From Symbiodinium natans (taxonomy: Eukaryota; Sar; Dinophyceae; Suessiales; Symbiodiniaceae), in assembly GCA_905221605.1 (NCBI GenBank), contig CAJNDS010001990.1:94501-158500 (forward strand): DNA of 64,000 bases, given 5' to 3'. Both the position numbers and the translations under genes were made by a program. Positions within the stretch are counted from its first letter, which is position 1. The number at the start of each line of letters is the position of its first letter. Below are positions 21,201-34,000 of the stretch, piece after piece. Below the pieces are notes generated by a model. That model was not told where the DNA came from and did no database searches. It worked only from the letters and a program-made list of their open reading frames with translations.

Positions 21201-21720
21201 TACTATGGCGTGGGGTTCAAAGTTCAGGCGGCTTGAGGGGCTAAGGGGCTGGGTTTTCATTGGGAAAAAGCACTCCGGGCCCACAGCCCAAAACCGCAGA
21301 CCCCCCCCCCCTCCCCAAAAAAAACATTTGGGTGTTATAGTCCCTGAAAATTTGAGGCTGGCAACCCTATTGCCCCAAACCCCTGAAGCCCTAAAAGCCC
21401 TGAAGCCCCGCATGCCCTGGAACCCCTAAAGCCCTGGAGCCCCTAAAGGCCCTAAACCCAAAACCCTGTTTCGTGTTAGGGTTTGGGGTTTAGGGTTTAG
21501 GGTCTATAGGGTCTATAGGGTCTGTCGGGTCTATAGGGTCTATAGGGTCTATAGGGTCTATAGGGTCTATAGGGTTTAGGGTTTAGGGTTTAGGGTTTAA
21601 TTATATTTAGGCTTTTCGGGTTTAGGGTTTAGGGTTGAGGGGGTATATGCTCCCTGGGTCCTTGTCCAGCCTGCGCAACCGCCGGCGGACGCGCGCGCAG
21701 CGCCAGGCCGAGAGTGGGGG
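15298..21720 (+). CDS. Unassigned multi-exon coding region (low certainty)
   Basis: Open, GC-rich islands flanked by AG and by telomeric repeats look like small exons, but I could not assign a family or join them with certainty. The first is ATG at 15298 (MIDIIPDWE); if the family E element 15319-15530 is removed as an intron it continues into VAKLKAYIHLAVRK at 15531-15571. Other islands: 15922-15965 (AFAYKEIFSHGACS), 17239-17275 (LVVKSAQILKVA), 17616-17684 (KPVQDVSEVLPRSGRCDG, then TAG), 18528-18590, 19229-19275 (GFISSGISQRSGLGVF), 19388-19465 (FAASISWGVEFQEVLFRF), 20817-20872 and 21660-21720. The start lies 69 bp after the aminopeptidase stop on the same strand. It may be one gene or several. 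No domain was recognised. Confidence 0.3.
15319..15530 (+). mobile_element. Family E inverted-repeat element, probable intron
   Basis: Ends GGGAGGTTCATGGGTAC and GTACCTTGAACCTCCAAG are inverted copies. The inside holds a duplicated segment (CTTAGAACCCCCAGTATTA at 15339 and 15424). Its removal joins MIDIIPDWE to VAKLKAYIH. Confidence 0.6.
16031..16152 (-). repeat. Telomere-type array (CCCTAAA on + strand)
   Basis: About 17 perfect heptamers, followed by degenerate C-rich sequence and then TTTAGGG units from 16262. Confidence 0.85.
16437..16523 (+). mobile_element. Family F MITE-like hairpin
   Basis: GGGACCCTATTTACCTGCAG at the left and CTGTAGGTAAATAGGGTCC at the right pair over about 19 bp. 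The 87-bp unit recurs at 53474-53558. Confidence 0.7.
17311..17580 (-). repeat. Telomere-type array (CCCTAAA on + strand)
   Basis: About 38 heptamers with few changes (ACCATAA, ACACTAG, CCCTAGA). An exon-like island and a TTTAGGG array follow it. Confidence 0.9.
17935..18025 (+). mobile_element. Family A element copy
   Basis: GGGGTCGGAACAATTACAAA, TAGCATTCCCTTATGGCCCC, then CCCTATTCCAGTTTTTACGG and CCCC. The same order occurs at 30697-30790, 35190-35282, 42031-42128 and 57406-57515. Confidence 0.6.
18240..18335 (-). repeat. Octamer array ATAACCCT
   Basis: About ten copies of ATAACCCT in a C-rich, degenerate telomere-like region. Confidence 0.75.
20172..20302 (+). mobile_element. Family I inverted-repeat element
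   Basis: Left CTACTATTGCTTAAGAACCC and right GGGGTCTTAAGCAAATAGTA are inverted repeats of about 20 bp. The inside has a TATATA run. Confidence 0.65.
21503..21570 (+). repeat. Nonamer array GGGTCTATA
   Basis: Seven or eight 9-bp units placed between TTTAGGG units. Confidence 0.8.
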
Positions 21721-22006
21721 CCTCAGGGGCCCCTCAAGGGGGCCCTAAGCCCTGAACCTTTTTACCGGTTTTAGGGTTTGGGGTTTCGGGTTCAGCGGTA
21801 ATTAAGGGTTTAGGGTTTAGGGTTTAGGGTTTTGGTTTAGCGTTTCGTTCGTGTTTAGAGGGTTTAGGGTTCCTATTCTTCTGTTATAACATGATATGGG
21901 GGTTTCCGGAAATTGGGGTACCTTATTGGGGTCCTTATTATAAGGGACCCCGACTATTCGGGCGACCCTACGTCCCCAACCTGCCGAAAAATTTCTTTCC
22001 TCCCAG

Positions 22007-25000
22007 GCCCTGTGGACAAAGCGCGCCAACTTGGCGAAGACCTGCGCGGCTTGGTGGACAAAGCGCCGCCTGGCTGCTGCTGGAAGGTTTTCTCGGTAGG
22101 CCCTTGGCACATTTTGCATTTTCTCTTATTTGGGCGTAGGAAGACCATTGTTAAGGACTATTGTTTAGGAATATAGTTCAGAGGGCTTTAGCGGCCATCC
22201 TGGTTTTCTTCTCCACTTTTGCTGTGGGCGAGTGTTTATAGTCCCCTGAACCCGTAGAAACTATAGAGCACCCAAGCGAATGTAACTGTATAATCCTTTT
22301 TCTCCAATGCTTCCAATAAAGAGAGGCCTCTATAGTAGGATTCATAGCTTGAGGATGTTGGATAGTTGCATGAGGATGGGCCCCGAACCCCAAACCCTTA
22401 TTCTGGGTTCGAGGAGGCTGGCGTTTTGGGCCGGGCCTTCAAGCTAATCACACCCCAAACCCTAAACCCGAACCCCAGACCCTAACCCCCAAACCCTAAA
22501 CTCCCAAACTCCCCAAGCCCCAAATCCTTGAGCTCATGACTAAGCCCGAAGCCCTCACCCCTCAAGCCCTCAACCCTATACCCTAAACTCTAAACCCGAA
22601 ACCCTAAACCTAGCGCTCAGGAAGCAGGTTGCCCAGGACGTCGCCGAGGCGCGGGGGCGCAGTGACCAGGAAGGTTTTAGGGGTTTTAGGGTTTAGGGGT
22701 TTAGGGCCCTAAACCGTTTAGGGTTACGGGTGTAGGGTTTAGTGGTTGTGGGGGTGTAGGGTGTTAGGGGTTTGGGGTTGAAGAAGTAGGACGGCTACCG
22801 TTAGAAGCAGGTTTCAAGCACCCCTGGACCTCCAACTATGGGGCCTTAGCATGACCATGAACCCCGAAACCCTGATATCCTGACACCTACACCTTAAACC
22901 CGGAACTTCAAAACCCTGAACCACTAACTGAATCTTACACCCGAAAGCTCTTTGAAGCCTCCCCAACTTCATAGTCTCCTTTGCTACCCCCTCCCCCTAA
23001 ACTGCCAGGCCCAAATAACGCTCAACTCAGGGTTACTTAGGCCGTCTTTTGAGTGGGGGGTGGTTACGTGGGGTTTAGGGCTTAGGGTTTAGGGCTCAGG
23101 GTATAGCATACCGAAGCCCTAAACTGACCCAAAAGCCCTGACGCCCGAAACGACAGGCCCCGGGGAATGCCGCGCGTGCTGCGAATGACACGGCGGAGCT
23201 CTGAGTCTGACTACCAGCCTGCGCAAGCTCGCTGAACCCCCCAAAACAACCCCTAAAAACCCGAAACCCGAAACCCTAAACCCTAAACCCTAAACCCTAA
23301 ACCCTAAACCCTAAACCCTAAACCCTAAACCCTAAACCCTAAACCCTGTACCCTGTATGAACCCTGTATGAACCCTGTATGAACCCTGTATGAACCCTGT
23401 ATGAACCCTGTATGAACCCTATAAAGCCTATAAATCCTAAATCCTAAAGTCGTAGCAGCACAAGGGCTCCACAATATCATGAAACCCTGGACCCTAGACC
23501 CCAAACCCTCAAAGCCAAACCTGCAAACCCTGAAGTCCTACAACCCACCAAAGCCGAAAGCCCTAATACCATAAACCATTTTGTGTGATGAATATGATTG
23601 TTTCCCCCCCCCCCCCCCTCGAACCCCCTAAACCACCTAACCCCCTAAACCCCCTAAACCCTAAGCCCCTTACCCTTAGGCTTAGAGCTTCAAGGTTTCG
23701 AGCGTTTGAGGTCAAGCCTCACACGCTCAAGCCTTGTCTGAGATCAAGCCTCACACGCTCAAGCCCGACAGGTTGATGCCTTAAACCCCAAATCCCCACC
23801 CCCCACCCCCCCCTCGCACCCGCGTCTCGCCTGCCCCCTAGTCCCCCACGTAGTAGCAGTAGCAGTAGCAGTAGTCGTGGTCGTCATCGTCGTACCCACA
23901 ACCGGCCCTAATGAGTCCTTGATAACCGTTTTTTTGCCCTGAAAGGGCCCTACTAATAAACCCTAAACCCTAAACCCCAAACCCTGAACCCTGAACCCTG
24001 AACCCTACACCCTTAGCCCTAAACCTTAAACCCAAAACCCAAAACCCAAAACCCAAAACCCTAAACCCCAAACCCCAAACCCTAAGCCCTAAACCCTAAA
24101 CCCTAAACCCTAACCCTAGACCCTCAGCCCTTCAAGCCCGAAGAGCCAAGGCCAGATCGCTGGGCGAGGGTGCGGCCAACCTCCGAGATGGCGCCAGTCG
24201 CATCAAAGATAACCTGGGCAACCTGCAGGCCGAGGGTTAGCTTTTGGGGTCTTATTTCCGGGTGTAGGGTTCAGGGCTAGGGTTTAGGATTTAGGGTTTT
24301 GGGTTTAGGGTTTAGGGCTAGGGGCTAGGGGCTTCAAGCGTTAGTTGTTCACTCTTGTGAGTTGAGGCTCTGAAACTTCAGGTGTTTTTTTGTGGCCGGT
24401 TTGGGTGGGTCTCCCGCATATTGGTCGGATGAGGCCTGGGCAGTGAAAGCCGGACATCAGCAGCATTCGCCCATCTTACTGACATTTTCGCCTGGATGTG
24501 TCGAAGCTGACTACGTGGCCCAAAACGAGAGCGTTGGATCGAAGCAACGTCGTCTTTGCTGCTCCGGAAGAGAAGCGAGGAAACATAGCATCTCTTCAAC
24601 AAGCTCTTGGGTTTGTAGAAAGCTTCAGCAACACTACCTTGAGAAGGTGCAGCGCAATTCTGGAGCTGTTGGCAGTGGCAAAAAATTGCAAGATTTCGGA
24701 GCGCGAGAATTGCAGGCTGCGGTCGGGGAGCAAGCGGGTACAGGGCCTAGGGTGGAAGAGGTAGGAGGGGAACCATCTTTTTGGTGCGGGGTTGGGAGAG
24801 GGGGATCGGCCAGTGGCGGAGAAATAGCCAGCTTAGAGTCTTATAGGCCGTATCCTGAAGGCAATGCCCGTGTGAGGACATATTCCAGCATGCATGACGA
24901 GCACGACGAGTACAAGGTATGCATGCCAAAGCCTGCACCCCTCCCTGCCGCAGGCCATTCCGCAGGAACTCGGCGAGAAGTTCCAACGCCCTTTCAAGGA

Positions 25001-28000
25001 GGCCCAAGGGGTTCGTGTACGGCAGCAAGATTCTGGGACTCATTTTGTGTCGGGCGGCCGATAGGCCGAAAGGGTTTAGGGTTTAGGGGCCCATGTATGT
25101 AGGTCAGTGTAGGTATGATGGCCAAAGTGCTCGGAGGGTTTACGATTAGAGCGCTTCAGGCGTTTGGGTTTGAGGATTAGGTTTGGGTTCGTAGGGTTTG
25201 GGTTTATAGGGTGAGAAGGGTTTGTAGAGTTTCCTGGGCATTTTGGGTAGTTTACATTACATTACAAGTATACCGCCTGCATTCTGTATTGGGTCCAGAC
25301 CTTTTTCGCAAGTGACATTGCTAGAATGGTTGAGCTCTTAAACCCCAAGCATGGGCCAAACCCGAAGCACGGGCGAGCCAGGCAAAGCTCAAAACCCTTA
25401 GCCTGGAAAGGCTCACAAAAAAAGCTACAGCTAACAAACAAGGGTTTAGGGTTTAGGGTTTAGGGTTTAGGGTTTAGGGTTTAGGGTTTAGGGTCCCCCC
25501 CTCCCCCCCAACTCTTAGCCGCCGAAACCCGAACAACGCCTCTTTCAGCCCTGGAAAGGACCGAAGCCTTAAACCCTGACCCTTAGCCTTAGCATAAAAC
25601 CCTAAACCCTAAACCCTAAACCCTAAACCCTAAACCCTAAACCCTAAACCCTAAACCCTAAACCCTAAACCCTTAGCCCTAAACCCTTAACCCTAAACCC
25701 TTAACCCTTGAACCCTGCAACCTGCAGGTCGGCAGCAAGGTGCAGGAAACGGCGTGGGCCTTGGGAGAGGGTGGAGCAATCCCTTGCCGTGGCAACAGAG
25801 GCTCAGTTTACAGGTCAAGGGAGGGACTTCTGCCCTGTACTCTAACTAGGGTTGAGGGTTTAGGGGTTTAGGGTTTAGGGTTTAGGGTTTAGCTCCTAGG
25901 CCTAATCCCACCCCACCCCTAAGCCCCGAACCCAAAGCACGCCAACAGCGTGAACTTCTTTGTGCCCGGGCACCTTTACAAAATGAGGCCCAGATAACCC
26001 TGAGCTCAGCGAGAGTTGGGAATGGGCTCATCACTAATCTTTTATCAAACCTACACCCAAGACCCTAAACCCTAAACCCTAAACCCTAAGGCCTGAGAAC
26101 CGGGAGTCAAGAGTCCCCAACCCGCTAAGGGCACTAAGCTGGCCAGCCTGCGCGCGCCCGAGGTCGGAGGGCCAGCTTGTCGGGTTCAGGATGCAACTTG
26201 TTGGGGTTGCTGGGTTCAGGGTTTAGGGTTTCAGGTTTAGGCGGTTTGGGGTTTAGGGTTTCGGGTTTCGGGTTTCGGGTTTAGGCGGTTTAGGGTTTAG
26301 GGTTTAGGGTTTACGGTTTAGGGTTCAGGGTTACGGTAGCTGGGTAGCTTTGTAAACGGACCCCAAGATGTCCGTTCGGGAGGTTCCCAAGCCAGATGCG
26401 CCAAAGATCCCGAATGTGATCGAAAACGTGCCTCGGCAGAGGTGGAGGGTTTAGGGTTTAGAGTTTAGGGTTTAGGGTTTAGGGATTCGGGAATCAGGGA
26501 TTAAGCATTGGGGAGTTTTCGGGTTCAGCGGCCTTTGGTGGGTTTAGGGTGCAGCTTCAGCTGGCGTCCCCCAAGTGCCTGCAACCGGAAGCCCTAAATC
26601 TTGAAACCCACTCTCTCCGGGCGGGGGCTGCTGTAGCAGGTACCACATCTCCCGTGTCCCTCGAGCCTAAACCCTAGAAATATGAGCACCTTGCCCCAAA
26701 TACCCTAAACCCTGAAGCCCAAACAGCCGCGATGCTCCTGAAACGGATGCCCCCCTTTAGTCCCCCTCGGTTCGGGGCTGAGGTTTTTTTCGGGTATGAG
26801 GGCTATTCGGGATGTCGGAGCTTTATGGGTTTTTGGGGGTTTGGGGGTTTTGGGGGGTTTTGGGGTTTTGGGGGTTTTTGGGGGGGTTTTGGGGGGTTTT
26901 GGGGGGGTTTTGGGGGTTTTGGGGGCTTTGAGGCGTTTAGGGATGCAGGGTTTGAAAGGTGTAGCGCTTTCCGGCACACACGGCGGCCTAGCCCCGCCAC
27001 GCCCCCCAGGTCTCGAAGATTCCCTCGACCTTGAAGAACCGCATCGAGACCACGGTGGAAGGTGCGGCTTTGTGTGTAAGTGTAGGGTTTAGGGTTGAGG
27101 GAGCAGGTTTAGGGTTTAGGGTTAGACCCTGCACGGCAAAAACTCACACCCCGAGCCCTGAACTCCAATCCCCAAACCCCAAAGCCCCTAAACCGTATAA
27201 TAAATCCTAAATACCCTAAACCTCTGAAACATAACCTTCCAGGAGTGGAGAAGACGGTCACCAACATCGTCGAGCTGCCGGACAGGATCAGCAAAGGCTC
27301 CTGGAATTCCACTGCCTTGGGGCCGACTTTAATTTAAAGCAAGGCTCAGCATCCTAAAATCCCTAAACCCCTAAACCCCTAAACCCCTAAACCCCTAAAC
27401 CCCTAAACCCCTAAACCCCTAAACCCCTAAACCCCTAAACCCCTCAACCCCTAAACCCTTAACCCCTAAACCCCTTAACCCCTTAACCCCTAAACCCCGA
27501 AACCCCGAAACCCTAAAGCCTAAACCAGAACCGGCTTAGGCTGTAAGTTTATTTCAGGGATAAGGCCCAACGAAGTGTGCGATATCATAATATGGCCAGT
27601 TCTTCAGGCTACGTCCCCTCTGTTGGGTATCAAGGGAAGGGGAACACCCAAAACAGGAATTCTCCTTGGGTGCAGGGTTTATTGGGTATATGATTTAGTG
27701 TTTAGGGTTTCGGGTTTGAGGTTTAGGGTTCAGGGCTAGGGGTTCAGGGTTCAGGGTTGGGTTCAGGGTCCAGGGTGCAGGGTTCAGGGTTCAGGGTTCA
27801 GGGTTTAGGGTTTAGGGTTTAGGGTTTCGTGTTCAGTGTTTAAGGTGTAGGGTCTCAGTTTCAAACGGGAAGCTGCGCGAAGGTGTGAGCAATGCAAGCG
27901 AGGCCGTGGTCGGTTGCCCCAGAGCTCTGGCTTTGCCGGGGGTTGCCAGGCATCTTGCCCCTGGTTTGGGAAATGCCCTCGCGGGGAATTAGAGAATTTC

Positions 28001-31000
28001 TTTTAAGGGTCGTGTAGGGGATACAAGGGTACCTAAAGTACCTAATTTCATCTAAACCTCGAATTCCCAACTAAGAACTAGGAAGACATCCGCTAGCCTC
28101 GATGTCGATCCCAGCTGCAGGATGTGGAGAAGTTATGTCTCCCAACCGCTATCGGGAAACTCGTCTCCTCATATCTAGGTCGCCAAGACATATGAAGCAA
28201 GGTTTATATTTCTGTTTTTGGTGAGTGTATATAAGGTTCCTTTTTAATATTGGTGAGTGTATATATGGGGTGTCCTTTTGGGGGTACAAGAAATATAAAC
28301 CCTGCTTCATATACATCGTGATAGTGACGGCCGGGTGCCGCAGCCAGGTCAACACAGCAGAGACCATCGCCGGCGTTCCAGAGAAAGTCAAGGCCACCTC
28401 TCGGCTTTCCTTATGCTTAGCTACTCTTTGCTTAAAGAGCCCCCCCCCCCCCCAAAAAAAAAAAAGAAAAAAGAAACAGGGGAAATATTCTGTCTTACAA
28501 GGGCAATATGTGGATGATGGTCTTTAACTTTTTGGGGTTCTTAAGCAAACAGTAGTTAGGGCTTAGGTTTCTGCCATGAAATGCAGCCGAGTTCTGAGCA
28601 AGAGCAATCTGCATCACGTGTATTTATGACCGTGACGCTTCATGTTTGGCAGAACACTGCGGACTATGTGGCCTCGCTGCCGTCAAAGGCAGCCAAAGGT
28701 GCAGGGGCCTCGAGATCTTGCGGCTTTTGTGGCTGCAGAGTTTGTTTTTTGGGGTCTATAGGGTTTAGGGTTTACGGGGGGGGGGGGGGTTGTTCTCAAC
28801 CTGGGTTAGGTTTGAGGGTCATGGGTGCATGTTGGAGTGTGGGAGTTCTTCACAGGACCTTGATGTATAACAACCCGCATGGGGGTTGCTCTAAAGTATG
28901 ACCCCAAGTGGGGACCTCAAATGTAAGGGCCCTGAAATCGAGACCCCTTAACTCCAACAAGAAATCCCGTTCCCTGCTCAAGGCAGGGCAGTTGCAACAC
29001 CGAGCCAGGCTTGAAAACCCTGAGCCCAGAACCCTAAAACCTGCGATTTAGGATTTAGGGTTTTGGGTTTAGGGTTTGGGGTTTAGGGTTCAGGGCTTAT
29101 AGGGCCTAAATCCAGAACCCGAGCCAAGGTGGAAAACTTCACCACTGGCGTCACGAACGTCACAACGTCTGCCGCAGTCCGAGCTTACAGAGCCCCCAGT
29201 ACGGCCCAGCACCCCCCAATTTCGCCCCCAATACAGTAGGGCTTTAGTATCGGCCTGAGATGGGACCGCTTACATACCGTATATGCCTTCATACCCTATA
29301 AAACCTGAGGGCCCATACTTCAAAACCCGCTATAGGAGGTAAGGAACCGTATTCAACTACCCTTAGAGTCTTTTGTTTGTGCGAAGATAAGGTGGTGAGC
29401 TTTCCCGGGAAGGCCGCGTCCACAGTGAGCAACACAGTCGAAGGCGCGGTCTCCAACAGGGCTTTTGGTCCTTGACAGGGTACCCTGGATTCCTTTGAGG
29501 CCACAGACCCTAGGACCTAGAACCTAGAACCTAGAACCTTGAACCTTGAACCCTGAACCCTGAACCCTAAACCCTAACCCCTAACCCCTAAACCCTAAAC
29601 CCTAAAACCCTAAAACCCTAAAACCCTAAAACCCTAAAACCCTAAAACCCTAAAACCCTAAAACCCTAAACCCTAAACCCCAAAACCCCTAAACCCTAAA
29701 ACCCCAAAACCCTAATCCTCAACCCTAAGGGCTCCTAGCCCGCAAATTGGGGTGTAGAGTTTACTTTGGCTTGGGGCTGGGGTCCATGTCGTATGGCTAG
29801 GAGTCTTTTGGGGAATCTAGAAGCCCTAAACCCTAAACCCTAAACCCTAAACCCTAAACCCTAAACCCTAAACCCTAAACCCTAAACCCTAAACCCTAAA
29901 CCCGCAAACTCCTAATCTTAACCCCGAAACCCCTACCCGGACACCCTAAACCCCAAACCCCCGCAAAACCTTGCGCTCTCAAGCTGGAGACTCTTCCCCA
30001 GTGTCGTGCCTTAAGGGGGTGTCTTTACATTTTGGGTTTAGGGTTTAGGGTGACACAAAATGGGGTCATGTTTTATGGAAGCCGCCAGGTGTGAACAAGA
30101 CAGCAGAGGCCATTGCCAGCGCCTTAGTTCGGTCGTGCCTGAGCAGGCGAGGAGGTGGCAAAGACTGTAGGTTGCAGATTGGGATGTACCCCCTTGTACG
30201 AACAGTCCTTAGTAGGTTTATATAGTAGGGATGATGATAGGGGGTACTATAATCCCTATGAAGGACTGTGAGTAGATGGGGGAACATCCCAAGTTGCAGA
30301 TCCTTTCAAACAAATTGCAGAATATAGATAACCTGGCATCAGGGCTTTCACCTGGGGTTCTGACCGGTGGGCATTCTAACTCTAACATGCTGCGGTTTAG
30401 GGCTCAGGGCTCAGGTTCTTTCTTTCGGAAGCAAGTAGGTGTTTTTTACTACAGGCCCGTTCTTGTGAAACCACTCTTAGGTTTTTTTGAAAGCAAGTTG
30501 TTTTTTTTCGAAAGCAAGTTGCCCATTGTCCCATGGGCCCTTGACCGCAGATTTTGGGGGCTCAGGGCCTGGCCGGCGCAGAATCTAGGATGAAGCTGTT
30601 TGACTTGGTAGCCTAGCCGTACCCTTCTCCTTTTTTTGCCTCAAGGTTTCATCTTATAAAGTAACCGAGCCCCAAACAGGCTGCCCTTACTGGCCTACCA
30701 AGAAATAGCATTCCCTTATGGCCCCCCATGAATTCTACTATAAGTAACACCCCAAACCCTATTCTAAATATTACGGCCCCCCGTATTACTTACTCAGTCA
30801 AGCGGGCTTCCAAGTATCTCCCGCGAACTGATGTGATGCGCGTGCCGCTTGCAGGTGAGCCTCCCTGGGAGAGTGCAGGCCTTGCTTCGTTTGGTGTGAG
30901 GGTTTAGGGTGGCCCCATTCTGGGTTTTAAGTGCATCTTCATGTAGAAAAGTTTAGGGGTTCGGGTTTTAGGGTTTAGATGGTTTAGGGTTTAGTTTTAG

Positions 31001-34000
31001 GGTTTATAGGGTTTATAGCGGGTTGCGGGAAGGATCAACCTAGATCCGCAGCGTCATATCGGTTAATTGCCAGGACAGCTGCCAAATCCAAACTCTACCA
31101 CAAACGCCGGAAGCTCCAGACCCCACACTTGGCCAGTTTGGGGGAAACCCTAAACCATGAGCCCTAAACCCTAAACCCTGAGCCGTAGACCCTAGACCCT
31201 AAACCCTAGACTGCCCTAAACCCCACACTTGGCCTGCGGTGTATCCATTCTAGGATTTGCCTTGCAGAAGATTCCTTAAAGTGCCCTAACCCTAAACCCT
31301 GAACCCTAAACCCTAAACCCTAGCCCCTAAGCCCTAAACCCTAGACCCTAGACCCTAGACCCTAAACCCTAAACCCTAAACCCTAAACCCTAAGCCCTAA
31401 GCCCTAAGCCCTAAGCCCTAAGCCCTAAGCCCTAAGCCCTAAGCCCTAAGCCTAAACCCTAAACCCTAACCTCTAAACCCTATATACTATTAAGCCGTAT
31501 TAACCCTATTAACCCTGTAAACCCTTCAAACCCTAAACCCTAAAGGCCCCAAGGCCCTAAACCCTACATTTGCCGTTGCATGATCAGAGGACAGCGCGAC
31601 CCGAACAGCGGACGGAGTTACTTCTACGGTTGCGGGCTTGGGATGTTTAGTCATGTTTAGAGTTTCTGGGGTTTGGGGTTCCGAGTTCCGGGTTGAAGGT
31701 TTTAGGTCATGCTAGGGGACTTGGGGTTCAGGTCCTTAGGGCTTAGGGCTTAGGGCTTTAGGGTTTAGGGTTTAGGGTTTAGGGTTTCAGGTTCAGGGTG
31801 TTGTTGCAGTTTTGAATGTCCAGCCGCGAAGCGGTGCCATTCCTTCCCCTTCCTTCACTTGGTTGCCTTCCCCCTCTTTCTTGGCCTAACCCCCACCACA
31901 GACAAAGTCGGTATCCAAAGCTCGTGAAGCTAATGCCTAGGAAATGGAGCAATGCGCCTCGTGCAAATTCCACAGCTCTGGAGCACTTCTCTTTCTCCTC
32001 TCCCCTAAACCTGTGTTACCTGAGGTTGATGCCGTGGCGAGCATTCCAACGAAGGTGAAGGAATCAGCGCCTGCCTCAAGGGGCTCATGATTCTGGTTTT
32101 GTAATTTTCAGTTGCTGCGATGATTAGGGTGCTTATTGTTAGTACTATGTGTCTTTAGCTTCATTAGAAACCCCAAGCCCGAAACCCTCAACCCGAAAAT
32201 CCTCCAGCCGAGAGGGTACCCTTTTTATTCCTAGGTTACAAACCACAAACCACAAACCACAAGCCACAAACCACAAACCACAAACCACAAGCCACAAACC
32301 ACAAACCACAAACCACAAACCACAAACCACAAACCACAAACCACAAACCACAAACCACAAACCACAAACCACAAACCACAAACCACAAACCACAAACCAC
32401 AAACCACAAACCACAAACCCTATCCTAAACCCTAAACCCTAAACCCTAAACCCTAAACCCTAAACCCTAAACCCTAAACCCTAAACCCTAAACCCTAAAC
32501 CCTAAACCCTAAACCCTAAACCCTAAACCCTAAACCCTAAACCCCTAGAGCAGGGTCAGCACGCAGCCCCGAAATCGCAACCCCAGCCCGCGCCTCTGCT
32601 TCGACTCCCTGTTTCGAAGCCGGGTTTTAGGGTTTAGGGTTTAGGGTTTAGGGTTTAGGGTTTAGGATTTAGGGTTTAGGGTTTAGGGTTTAGGGCTACT
32701 ATTTCTCTTATGGTCCTAGAGGGGGAGCACGGTCAACACGTGAAGCCAGCTCGCTGCGGGAGCAGGTCGATGCGGTGGCGAGCATCCCGTCGAAGTTGAA
32801 GGAATCGGCGCCCCAACTCAAAGAGGTCCAAAAATGGCAGCCTAAACGGTTTAGGGTTTAGGGTTTAGGGTTTAGGGTTTAGGGTTTAGGGTTCAGGGTT
32901 CAGGGTTAATGTATACTGTGACTAAGACATATTCATAACAGAGTATGACCAACATAGTCAGAGCCAGCCCTAGTTAACTAGAAAACCTTAAGAGCACTAA
33001 AAAATAGCCGTACCGTTTTTAGAGTGGCGGGAAAAATACGGGGGGATTTGGCGGCCCCCGGCTTGGCCCTGGGGCTTATTTAGGGCTGTTAGGTTTTAGG
33101 GCTTCTTAGGTTATTACTTTTTTTTTTTGGGGGGGGGGGGGTTAGGGTTTTAGAGGGTTTGTCTAGGGTTTTTGAAGGTGTTTTTGAGTTTTGTGTTTTT
33201 TGTTACTGGTTTTCGGGGTTTAGGGTTTCAGGGTTTCAGGGTTTTGGGGTTTTGGGTTTTTGTGGTTCTAGGGTCTGGGCTCTTCGGGGCATGCACTTCA
33301 AGTGCTTGGAAGGGCCTAGCCCTTGGCGCAGTGCCTAGGGTGTAGGGTTTAGGGTTTAGGGATTAGGGTTTAGGGTTTAGGGTTTGGAGTGTTCGCGGAC
33401 TTAGGGTTGAGGGCCTCAGTTGAGGGTTAAGGCGGTTAAGGGTTCGGGGTTCAGGGGCATCAGGGCTGTGTTTAACTTCGGCCTGAGCCGTAGGCGACCG
33501 TCCACACACCCTCCAGACTCGCGAACCTGAACCCTAAGCCCTTAATCGTAGGGTTTAGGGTTTGGGGTTTAGGGAACCCGTAAACCCTCAAAACTTTAAG
33601 CATAGAGCGTGCGTCGCGTGGACCTGGGTTTTTCTATTCAAGCTACTGATGTTTTCCCTTGCGTGACCTTTTCTGCAAGCTAAAGCCCCTAAGCCCCCCA
33701 GACTTCCTAGACTCCCGAAGGTCTTTTCCTTGCCTTGTGTGGTTTAGGGTTAAGGGTTTAGGGTTCAGGGTTTAGGGTTTAGGGTTTAGGGTTTAGGGTT
33801 TAAGTTTAGGGTATAGGGTTTAGGGTTTAGGGTTTTAGGGTCAGGGCTTTCATTCGTTCAAGTCCAGGTCGATGCCGTGGTGAGCTTTCCGGGGAAGGTG
33901 AAGGAATCCGCGACTCATCTCAAGAGGATGCAGGGTTTTTGAGTTTAGGGTTGTCCCAAAACCCTATTCCCAGGGTTTAGGGTTTAGGGTTTACAGACTG

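Noticed and set aside
32145-32442. Open frames with VVCGLWF or TTNHKPQ repeats
   Set aside because: Pure translation of the AAACCAC heptamer array, period 7 x 3 nt; no independent sign of coding.
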